From positions 13,095,292 to 13,159,291 of the forward strand of contig OX393571.1 in the NCBI GenBank assembly GCA_947652115.1: 64,000 nucleotides of DNA, given 5' to 3'. The stretch is from Blastomussa wellsi (taxonomy: Eukaryota > Cnidaria > Anthozoa > Scleractinia > Plerogyridae). Within the stretch, counting starts at the first letter, position 1. Each line of letters begins with the position of its first letter. Positions 45,577 to 55,600 of this stretch are shown here, one piece after another. The position numbers and the translations under genes are program-made. The notes beneath the pieces were generated by a model. The model was not told the origin of the DNA and did no database searches. It saw nothing but the letters and a program-made list of their open reading frames with translations.

Positions 45577-48257
45577 TTATTCAAGTATCACGTAAGGCAA
45601 GACTTGTAAAGCACCATCACTTGAAGGCATAACCTCTGTCCAACCATACCAGGTGCCGTCACCTCCAAATCGACCAGTTACACCATCAGCTTGCACATTT
45701 ACAGCTAATACTAATTCTTTTGTTGCGGGTGACACTGGAGTTTCCTGGTCTACAGGGAATTCTTGTGATACCGTCGCCTCTGTCATGTCGGCATCAGACG
45801 AATAATTAGCAACTTTCGGTGCAATATTTGCTTCATTGGACATTTCTTCACTCAGTGGCAATGATTGCCATCTTGTGTCTGGTAGATTCTCATGAGAATC
45901 CTGTGAATTGCACGAATTGCTTTTTGTCTCATTTAGGCTATTGTTCCATTCCAAATCATGTGTAACTGCTTGGTTTTCATTATTAAATTCTTCTAATCTT
46001 TTAACACTTGACTGAGACTCTATTCCAGAATCAACAGAAAGAATACTGATATCTTCAGGGCTCTGTAAGTCAGCAGTGTGAGATGACAATGTTAAATTGT
46101 CTTTATCTACACTCTTTGGTGTCTGTGACTGAGCTGAAGACACTGACGATAAAGTTTCTTTATCTTGGTGAAGCTGCATCTGTGATAACGAAGCAGTGCT
46201 ACTTTTCTGACTACTGAGGGCTGTGTCCTGGCCAGAATTAGGAGTCCCAGGATGACTTTCAGAATCATCTGACTTCAAGAATACAACAGGTGAATTTTCC
46301 GAGCTTGAACAACTACTGTGTTTCCTTTTAACTCCTCTCTTTTTGCCTTCAAGGATTTTAGATTTGCCTGCCCTGTCGACTGACGGAGAGGCAGGTTTCT
46401 CTGTGTCCCTGATAGTTCCGTTAATCTGCGGCGAAGATAATCCACTCCCATTGATTGGAGAATCTGCATTACGTAATGTCTCAAGATGATTTATCACCAA
46501 CTTCTGCCATTTTTTAACAAGTCCTTTGGCTCTCTTGGCTAACTCATCGTTGGTGGTTTTCTTCCGAAGTAGATTGATTGTCTTTCCCAATCGCGTTTTC
46601 TGTTGAGGAAGTGTATCTCTCACTAAGTAAAGAGCATGGATTCAGTTTCATTCAAGACTTAGGAAGCAGCCACTTTACACAAAAGATTTTTAGAACAATT
46701 TTCATCCACAGCAATTCTTAGCTTTCTTAATTCTGTTGTCACCGAAAATAGCAACCTTATGGGAAATATTACAATCAAATCTACACGAAAAAAGTAATCA
46801 ATCACGAAATCTCTACATGTTGCAGTAGTACACTTGAAAACATTGAGTATGGCTCTTGTGAAAATGGTAATGATAGCTCTTTATCAATTAGGATTACTCC
46901 TAACTAATGGTATTAAAATTTTACAAAAACACCAATAACATCTACATGTAGGTTTCCTTTTATGGAAAGGATACAGAAATAACAACAATAAAAGTATTTT
47001 AACTAACACAAGCTGGGTAAACAGGTCTGTAGTACTATGAATTCATAAAAGAGGCGACGAAAAACAACATGTGGGAAAACAAGGAATACAAAGACATCCG
47101 CTGGTACCTTGAGAATTGCAGCCGGGAAACTCTGTATCGAGGATTGAAAATCAACATACCAGCTTGGACGTAAAATAACAATCAAATGGTGTTCTACAGT
47201 GAAGAAAAATTTTGCTCCCGGTTTAGAAATTTCTTGGAATCCTTTTGTTTCGATAGATGTATGATCTCAATGTGTAAGAAAACGAGTTGTTTGCATTTAT
47301 TTACATTTATTTTATAAGCTTACAGGCATTCCGGGTGAATTCTTACTTCCAGCAAATAATTCAACTCAGACCACTCAATCAATAAAAAAAATTATGCAAA
47401 GGGCCGAGATAAAGTTTTTGACATTGTATTAATCTTCTTTCACAAAAATAATCCTTTGAATAGTTCCGAAAGCCATAGCAAGACAAAGGTTATACAGGGG
47501 TCAACGCGTACACAATCGACCAAGTACATTTCCACGATGCAAGTTTCACTTTTGCCTCACGAAAACCGCTCTTAAAAAACGAGGAATCTCCCTTGTGAAA
47601 TATCTTTGCTCGATTGCAGCGACTTTTGAATCACAATCAAAATGATTTGATTTTGCCTTATTTCAAAAGAGGCAACCAAGTTTTGTTTAACAACTTGAGA
47701 ACATAACACGATGTTTTGTCGGTGAGCAGTTGCATGAAATTTATAAAACGCAACGCTGTACAATACTTCTCCTCAACAGACAAACCTTAAGCATCGAATA
47801 TCACAACACAGAATAAAGTAATGCTGGGGAAAAACGTCAAAAGCATTTAAGTACGAATGAGTAGAAATCCCGAGCCGTGACTCGAAATCACCTCAAATTA
47901 GTCCATAGAATCCTTTCACATGTATTTTACGACCCCGACGTTTTTGCCAATTCTTTTACAACCATAAAAAATATTGCTCAAGTGCTGTAAAGCGATTAAA
48001 AGAATCAGAATGTCCTCGTGAGTAAGAAACTCTGAATTTCACCTCAAGAGCCTCTTTTGTGATAGGAAGGCGCTCCAAGATTGTCACTGCCTCGAGTACC
48101 GCCGGCATGTCCAAAACCTGATCCAACAAGATGCAAGAAAAAAACATTAATTTCCTCGCAATGAATGCATGAATCACGCTCAGAATTGACTCACATTTCC
48201 ATCAGTATCTACTGCACGGTCTAGGATGGTTTTAACCTCTTGAGGCGAGTGCTGCAT
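45577..48257 (-). CDS. MED26: Mediator complex subunit 26, three exons, 386 aa
   Basis: Exons 48257-48195, 48117-48043, 46599-45577, all phase 0. Metazoan Mediator subunit whose N-terminal TFIIS-type domain recruits TFIID and the super elongation complex to RNA polymerase II. The N-domain (about 3-85) reads EVKTILDRAVDTDGN, then MPAVLEAVTILERLPITKEA, then TRLGKTINLLRKKTTNDELA and KRAKGLVKKWQKLV, collinear with human MED26. The middle is Ser/Gln-rich and disordered with a basic NLS (GKKRGVKRKHSS). The C-terminus keeps the Mediator-binding block DGVTGRFGGDGTWYGWTEV and LPYVILE, like human DGVNG...WYDW...LPYVCLD. The exon 3 acceptor is placed at 46,600 (CAACAG), not the TTAG at 46,623, because only the former keeps frame with ITKEALE. 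Shorter than the 600-aa human protein, mainly in the linker. Confidence 0.93.
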
Positions 48258-48299
48258 GGAGTATCCAAGCGGTAGAGTCTACAGCCCTGTCGTACGCCA

Positions 48300-48950
48300 T
48301 GCGAGGCAGCCCAAGACATGACGACCGATCGAGAAGAACACTCAATATATTATGGGATGCTTGACGTCACACCGCACGGCCATTTATACAAATCAGGGAA
48401 AGATCGCGGGCTCATTTTCTTAAACGGCTCGTTTCAGTCTTCTCTCTGCTCTCTCGAACGGCGTGTTTTTCGGGAGTGTTTATTTATTCATGTTTCTCTT
48501 ATTTGCTATAATGTTTCCTGAACATACTGCAAACTATACCGTAAATTTGGGATTGTAAACTTCCGCTGAAAACATCCCTTGTTTGAGGAACGAAGAGATT
48601 GGGGATGTAAATCGGGCCTTAAAAGAATCCTTCCAAATACAAAAAAGTACACCTGGCCTTGTAGTCAGAATTATATAGTGGCATCTTACAAAAGCTCATT
48701 TAATGCTCGAAGCAGACAATCTCCATGCACCGTTCATGTCGCAGCGTTACAAGTACGCATTGCAGGCCTAGTTTTAATACACATCGAGATCCTTCTTCCG
48801 CATATCTTCTTTTTTGTTCGAAAGTACCGAGGTCGATCAGAAAAAGCAGTATCACTAACAGACACGAAGGATCCGAATGTAGCAGGTGACAAAACTCCGT
48901 TCAAAGAGCAGTATTGAGGCTTGAAAAGTGAGGATCGCCCACTACCCAGT
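48300..48950. other. Upstream of MED26; no gene seen
   Basis: Short ORFs only, one of 112 codons at 48,579-48,917 without recognisable similarity, ATG context or splice continuation. Includes the MED26 promoter side; no TATA box was recognised. Confidence 0.4.
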
Positions 48951-48956
48951 GTCGGA

Positions 48957-49103
48957 TCTAGAGGAGGGGTCAGGGGGCGCCCCTTATTTTTGGTAATCAT
49001 CCACGCATTCGGCGTTGCACACAGCTCCCCACCTAAATTTTGCAACCCCCCCCCCCCCCCCCCCCCGCACCCACCCCTACCTCAAGGTCTGGATCCGCCA
49101 TTG
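48957..49103. mobile_element. Short hAT-like MITE, 5-bp TSD CTACC
   Basis: The left end CAGTGTCGGATCTAGAGG and right end (inverse) CAATGGCGGATCCAGACC are TIRs. CTACC flanks it at 48,952-48,956 and 49,104-49,108. The interior has a long C-run (49,048-49,066). Confidence 0.7.
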
Positions 49104-49789
49104 CTACCTCTCGGAACGAGACATGTAATTGGGTCTGAAACAATAGATAACACGTCACAACAATGCCTCCAGCCCTGAAAATAGAGAACCAATGAAAACA
49201 GAGGTTCCAGACAGGAGAAAAGCGAGGCGCATCAAAAATATATTCGAATGTTTTAAAATGTTAATAGATAAACAACATCTCCAAGTCTCAGGTCTGTGCG
49301 GTACACAATTCTTGAGTTATTTGCCGAAACATTTCTCGCAAATTTATAGAGCTCAGTATGGAAACGCCATGATGGCGGCCGGAAATCAAAGAAAACATCT
49401 GGCACTCAATTTTGCTATGAAAGTGACTGTTCCTCACGATATAGTGTATCTGGAAGATATCAGTGACGTCACCCATTGTCATTAATATACCAACCAGAAA
49501 ACTACTGGCTAGTGAAACAAAGAGTTCTTTTGTTTAACTTGTTGGCTATTTAAATAACAAAAACAATGTTTGCAAACAAATATCTTTCCTATATACACAT
49601 AAATATCTTTCCTGATACTTGAGCTGTTTAACCTGCAAAAATTTTGAGAAAAGACCTTTTCGAAGAGCACGACAGCTTTGTTACGGCGCCATCGTGAAGT
49701 CACGTATGGCGGAAATCAAAAACAAAGGATACTATCTAGCATTGTTTTCTGCATGCAGAGTTAAAATTACCATAATTGTAGTTTTTGCA

Positions 49790-50005
49790 TTTATCAATAA
49801 AGGGCAAAATTACTGAGCGCTGATTGGTTGAGAGAGAGGGCATTTTTTCTTAATCTAGGGCATTTTTAGTAATCAAGAGAGGGCATGATTACCTGTTAAT
49901 GATTGGCTAATCCGTTAATTGCCGCAGCGCTAAACAGGCTTCCCAGATAAAAATAGACTGCGCGCGTGATTTTCCTTCGTATAAATTTTGCCCTTTATTG
50001 ATAAA
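49790..50005. mobile_element. 216-bp MITE with perfect 22-bp TIRs
   Basis: TTTATCAATAAAGGGCAAAA (49,790 on) is exactly inverted at 49,984-50,005. The interior has repeated GAGAGGGCAT words and GATTGG boxes. No ORF. Confidence 0.8.
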
Positions 50006-50015
50006 CAAGTAATCC

Positions 50016-50159
50016 CATGAGACCTCGTACTATTAAGGATTAATTGCACTTGAGTTTTCAAAATTTTCCAAATTGCCCTCGTCGCTTCGCGACTCGGGCA
50101 ATTTTGGAAAATTTTGAAAACTCTCGTGCAATTAATCCTTAATAGTACTTGGCCTCATG
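50016..50159. repeat. Long hairpin (arms about 60 bp)
   Basis: TACTATTAAGGATTAATTGC and CAAAATTTTCCAAATTGCCC on the left are inverted on the right (GGGCAATTTTGGAAAATTTTG, GCAATTAATCCTTAATAGTA), with centre TCGTCGCTTCGCGACTCG. The outer pair CATGAGACC/GGCCTCATG also matches. It abuts the 49,790 MITE. Confidence 0.75.
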
Positions 50160-50189
50160 TGATTACCTATACTAATCATCGGCTCATCC

Positions 50190-50240
50190 TCGGTGTAGAA
50201 ACGTAAAGTCACAGGGTTTTACACCGAGGTAAACCCGAAT
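50190..50240. mobile_element. Family A element, collapsed copy
   Basis: Both termini are present almost back to back: CCTCGGTGTAGAAACG at 50,192 and GGGTTTTACACCGAGGTAAA at 50,213. The interior seen at 50,587 and 59,757 has been lost. Confidence 0.6.
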
Positions 50241-50389
50241 CATCAGTCTATCGTGTTTGTTCCGGATGCCTTCAGAAACGTAAAAACAGGCAATTTTGCG
50301 TCAAAGCATTCAGAGCGGATACTGGAGAGTTTCATCAGCTGAAACGGCAGGAAGGTAAATATATTGTCATATCTTACATCAAATTTTTG

Positions 50390-50552
50390 AGGCCCTATTA
50401 GGGGTTTTTGGGATACGGGATATTTGGGCAAAAAATTATAGGAATACGGGATATTTGGGGGAAAAATTAACGGGATACGGGATATTTAGGCCAAAAATTA
50501 ATGGGATACGGGATAGTCAGACCCCCCCCCTCTCCCCTAATGGGGCCTCATT
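50390..50552. repeat. GGGATACGGGATATTTGGG minisatellite bounded by TIR-like ends
   Basis: Four units of GGATACGGGATATTTGGG-type sequence lie between TGAGGCCCTATTAGGGG and its inverse CCCCTAATGGGGCCTCA. A second copy is at 50,777-51,013. Confidence 0.75.
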
Positions 50553-50586
50553 TTTAAATAAGCTTTAAAAGGAAAGATTCACGGGA

Positions 50587-50732
50587 GGCTCGTCCTTAGT
50601 GTAAAAACCAGTGACGTAAATCAAAGAACGAACAACTCTGAAACAAGACAACAGAACAGAACAGAATAACAATAGCTTAAAGCAAAGAAAAAATTTACAG
50701 GTTTTTACACCGAGATAAACCCTTAAATCTAA
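50587..50732. mobile_element. Family A element
   Basis: CCTTAGTGTAAAAACCAGTG (left) and GGTTTTTACACCGAGATAAA (right) are inverted. The interior AATCAAAGAACGAACAACTC recurs in the copy at 59,757. About 146 bases, non-coding. Confidence 0.7.
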
Positions 50733-50776
50733 TAACTATCAACAAAATCTGATCCTGAAAATAGCAAATCGAAGTC

Positions 50777-51013
50777 AGAGGCCCTATTAGGGGTTTTAGG
50801 GATACGGGATATTTGGGTGAAAAATTATAGGGATACGGGATATTTGGGGAAAAAATTAACGGGATACGGGATATTTAAACAAGAGATTCGGGATATCGAA
50901 CATAAACGTTGGAGTTACAAACCACCGCAATTAACGGGATACGGGATATTTAGGTCAAAAATTAATGGGATACGGGATAGTCAGAAAACCCCTCCCCCTG
51001 CTAATGAGGCCTC
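50777..51013. repeat. Second GGGATACGGGATATTTGGG minisatellite element
   Basis: Same ends (GAGGCCCTATTAGGGG at 50,779; CTAATGAGGCCTCGAG at 51,000) and five to six internal units, with an extra unrelated 50-base stretch (50,880-50,930) between units. An apparent 69-codon ORF is only the translated repeat. Confidence 0.75.
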
Positions 51014-51703
51014 GAGTCAGGTATGACACCATCCTCGGAGACCCAAGGGCAGCTAGTCGGGACGATGGCATTTCCGGGCGTTTTTCTAACAGGTTTTGGC
51101 TGATCACTGAGTTTAATGATATCTTCTCGAATGGAAAAAATCGGCCACGTTTTTAGATGTAAACAAAGTTAACATTAGTGGCTTACAGCATTGCCACGAA
51201 GCGCGATCCATAGAGCAACCTTTCGAACTTCCGAATATCAGACAATATCGCCTGTTTGCAACCAAACAGTACAAATTTATTTAACCACGGAAAATCATCA
51301 GTTAATAAGCTTACAAGTTAAAAACTAAAACTATTTACAACTGTTTTACATGATTGTCGTGTGGGAATCCGACAGACTGGATACCTTCTTTGTTGGATGA
51401 CCAAAACAAAAGACGGGCTAATCGGAAATCTTTTGTTCATATCATCCAACACGGCGTCGATGACGTCACTTGCAAACCAAGAATTCCGCGCAATTTCGCA
51501 GGATAATCTTTAAATATTTGTAGGTTTCGTTGACTATTTGTTCAATGATAAAACAATTATCCTGCTCAATCTTGCGGAATATCCGTTATCGTGCCAACTC
51601 GAATATTAAAAAAATGATATCACAGGAGAAGATAACTTCGCGCCTTTCGCAGCAAAAGTGAAAAGGTTTGGAAGTTCATTGGTGTTTATATAATAAATAG
51701 AAT

Positions 51704-51820
51704 ATTACATGGCCGCTTGGAGATACGAAATTTTCTCTTCTCGTATTGAAACATATTTCACTCGTTCGCGCTTCCAACACTCAAAGAGAAATTTCATATC
51801 TCCGCGCGGCCATGTAATAC
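51704..51820. repeat. Foldback repeat with TACATGGCCGC arms
   Basis: The left arm TTACATGGCCGCTTGGAGAT is inverted at 51,800-51,818 (ATATCTCCGCGCGGCCATGTAA). GAAATTTTCTCTT is inverted at 51,786-51,797, and CTCGTTCGCGC is central. Confidence 0.65.
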
Positions 51821-52539
51821 CCTCTATAAATCCTTAACGGTTTGTACGTGCCAACCAAAGAAAAAACGGTTAAAATATTATGAATTTCTTTACGGAAGCT
51901 CCATTTTATTAGCTTAACAGTGGTATATGGTTTTCTCCTGTTTCTTAAAAGTAACGTGCGTGGAACGGTTTTCCCGCAAGGCACCATATCTTGTTGACGG
52001 TAACCTTAACTACCTTCTTCTCGTGAACTAGAATTCTTGTTTATTAGAATTGTAATCCATCGATTTCCAGCCGTCCTAAGTTCCGTAGTTATGGCAGAAG
52101 TTATGTCCTTTTCAAAAATTGCTACTTCACCAAATTGCATCATGTCGACAATGGAAATTAAAAGCCAGGATAACTTTTACAAACCATGTCAAAACAAGGA
52201 AAATTTGACGAATCATCCAGATTAGCTAAAATAGCTTTTTACTAATAAACAGCCGTTTCATATACATTGAATTCGGTTCACAAGAAGTTGACAGTACATT
52301 CCTTCAAAACTACGTCTGCAATATGTCGCTTTTGCTAGCGAATTAAAGGAAAAATGAGATAGTTTGTTGATTTTAATTTTCTCATTGTGAAAAGATCATT
52401 TAAATGCAGTTTTCGCATAATTTAGTTCAGGACTTTCAACGCAGCTATCCTGCCAATTCTCCCGAAATTTTCCTTTTCCATTTTAACGAAATTAAGTTCC
52501 GGGCATTTACCTAATTTTAATATTAATGTATTTTTGCTA

Positions 52540-52660
52540 AATTTCATTGTAAGTTGTACAACCCGCCTCGGTTAGCTTTGCTATATGCGGGTTGTACAAA
52601 TCTGTAAATTTGTATTATATTAGATATTCCAATAAATGATGATGATGATAATGATGAAGA
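52540..52660 (+). mobile_element. LINE 3' UTR/tail
   Basis: A stable hairpin, TTGTACAACCCGC...GCGGGTTGTACAA (52,554-52,599), is followed by AATAAATGATGATGATGATA, a TGA-type microsatellite tail as in many CR1/RTE-like elements. The coding part is absent or decayed upstream. Confidence 0.5.
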
Positions 52661-55600
52661 CAAGTAACAAAACGGGACCTCACCACCGAAGTATGATCAT
52701 TACTTGGGGATCAGAATTATATTCTTGGATCAGATTATACTCTGGAGCGTGTTTCGTGCTCCAGGCTATAGAGTTCTTAAAATAATTTGCGCGACTGTTA
52801 TATTTAACTTTTTTCTGGGACGAAGCGCATATGCTTGACTTCGTACGTCGCCGCGTGGGCGGGTGTCCCAGGTTTCGCGCGGCTTTAAGAAAAAAAAGGA
52901 CTGCTCGTATTCTTCGCATATATAATACTTCCGTACTTCCGAACTAGAGAAATTTTATAGCTATATCTTCTTCATTTGCTTTTTTATTAGTACGTTTTAT
53001 GTAGACTTTAAATACTGAACAATAGCTGCATGGCAAACCTCCAACCCCCCCCCCCCCCCCCCCCCCCACCCCGCCGTCTATTTCCTTTACTGGAGACATG
53101 GAACCCTGCTGGTATCAGATTAATCGTAATTCGTCACTGCACGGCTGAAATAGTATCGAATAGAAGGCAAATTATTGGACCCCAGCGCTACTCGGAAAAC
53201 ATTAGAGCGTTCTGAGAGAAATTAAGAGGGAACGTAGGCGAAGTTTTTGTTTTAAAAGCTTTTGTGCTTGAAGAAATCTTCAAAATCATCCGCCACTCCG
53301 GTTTGTTTGTTTGTTTACGTCTTTTCTGAGTCATTATTACAATACTAGTTACAAAAGAATAATTAGCTCAGTGTCGATCATATACGTTTTTCAATTTACG
53401 GATAATGCTACATCTACCATCGTCACGAATCTTCGCCTAAAATTAATTGAACACTAATTTGAGGCAAATCACATATAAGAAGTTGCTGGAAAAAAAGGCT
53501 GGGAAAAAACAACAAAAAAAACCACACGACCGTGTGACTGCAGGAATGCACGAACACAATATGTAAATTTACTGTTTCAGAATGTGTTTGTCAATATAAG
53601 ACTTATTTTTATGTATGAGAGCAATTACTACCTCCTCGATAGAATCGACGAATGCCATTGACTGAAGTAACAGTGTAGCTATATCATATATAAAAGGTGA
53701 GTTCAACAATAGTGTGGTTATTATTAGCCGTTTATAAAGTCATTTACAGACTGGAGTGAATCAAACACAATGTAGATCAAAGCGAGTATAATTTATTATT
53801 GGGAGCAGTCGCAAGTCGCCAGGTATCAATACCGACAAACCCGTGTATCAAACGCCGTTTTCTTCAATTTCAGCGCGGCTTGCGATTTGCCAAGAGTTTT
53901 AATTTCGGATTCCGACCAAGTATCAGTGAGGTTAAATGAGGCGCGATTGTTCGTTGTGTTTCACTAAATGGATCAGTTGCCATTAGTATATCCGCATTAA
54001 TAGTTCGAGCAGGACCCAGCAGAGATTCTGTCGGAATGTGCTTTATAGATTGTAAATTAGTAATTTAGAAAAAACCAATCAACTTCTGAGGAATGGCACG
54101 GACGAAACGGTAGCTGTGTCGCATAACATGATCTAACATTATTGTTATGCGACAATGGTGTCCATAAATCATGTTTTATTACCTTTACAAGTTTACGATT
54201 TTTCTTCCTGATCCCTGGTCATCGAGGCAGTTTTCTAGCTAAACATCACTTTTCAATACAGAAATCAGGGACTAAACCAAAGTTCTCAGGCTTCCTTGGT
54301 GAATCTTGGTGTGTTTATTGATAAAGACTACATAAAGGCCAAAATAATTCCGGCAAGACAAAAATCAAAGTTGTTTTCCTTATTACTTTTTCTTGTCAGT
54401 ACCTGTGCTCACATCGTGGGTGGCTCCACCTGAAATGTTCTGCAATTGGTATAGGATTTAATGGAGCCGAAACCAATTGTGGAATTACGACTTAGCATTT
54501 TAGTCATCCTACTGATGAACGGTTATGGCAATTAGATATTTTTTACAGGAGCCAATGTTCATTGAGATTGTGGTTTGTCCCATTTGATAGGTTAACAGCA
54601 TACGAATGAACAAGTTGCAGCGGCGTGTAAAAATTCAACGTATTTCAAACAGTCTTTGTACACGGCTGAAGCTGAATGTTAACTCGGCATTTATTTTTAG
54701 TGCATCAGTTATAATTAAATTAAAAGCTTGATCGCTTGGTATACCCTGTTATTTCGGCCACTTAAGAATCAATCTGCCGTGTACAATGTTTTCAAATTAA
54801 AGGGAAAGGGCGTTTAGTTGCGAGAAGTGAAGCCCGAAGGCCTGTTATTTCATTCGAGTGAGTTCCCGTCAGAGAATTTGAAAGTTCATTGTTTTGGAGA
54901 CTGGAAACTGAGAGGACGAGGGCCACTTCTATGCAAATCGTTTCTCTTGCGGAAAGGGCCCGTTTCCATACACTCCATCTTTTATTTCCATACAATTAAC
55001 ATGGAAAAGTTAGCAACAAGTGAAAAGTAACCCAGCGTCTCCTACTCAATGAAATGATTATGATCGAACCGCATTGATGGATTGAGTTCTCCTTCATTTT
55101 AAGACTTAGCTATGTTGAGAAGCAATGAGGGCGTTGACCGAGGTTTCGTAGGCTACGAAACCTCCAGTCTATTAATTTGCCTTTTCATTTCGCTCTTCTG
55201 GATCCTTTATAATTTTAGGTATTCATCTGGATTTTTCGAGAGTTAGTGCTCTTAAAGGAACTCGGTCACTGATGACGCATTATGAAAAGTTTAGCCTAAA
55301 TTTTTCAAATTTGTCAATTACAATCCTTCGCAATCTTCCTCATTCACAGCCATCCTTGATTCTTGCTAGTTTATTGGTGCATCATTCGTGTTTTTTTCTG
55401 CGTTGATAAACTACTATTTCAAGGTTTCCTGTGATTTTGCCAAAGTTTATTTTATTCCTGGAGACAGTGCCCCTTTAATGAGAAGATTTATTATCGTTCT
55501 TAAGGTCATTCCCCTGAAATAGAACTGACAATAGATTTTCGTTCAAACTTTGCCCATTTGTTGTTCATCGTAAGGGAATTTAAATTTTTTAATGAAAAAG

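Noticed and set aside
46600..46622. MED26 exon 3 starting at 46,622 (TTAG acceptor)
   Set aside because: Joining it to the phase-0 exon 2 gives an immediate TGA stop. The CAACAG acceptor before 46,599 keeps the frame and matches the family.
49192..49485. 97-codon plus-strand ORF (MKTEVPDRRKARRIK start)
   Set aside because: No similarity recognised and no flanking exon; it lies next to MITEs. Left out as unsupported.
50817..51026. 69-codon ORF with repeated TGYGIF-type peptides
   Set aside because: It is a translation of the GGGATACGGGATATTTGGG minisatellite.
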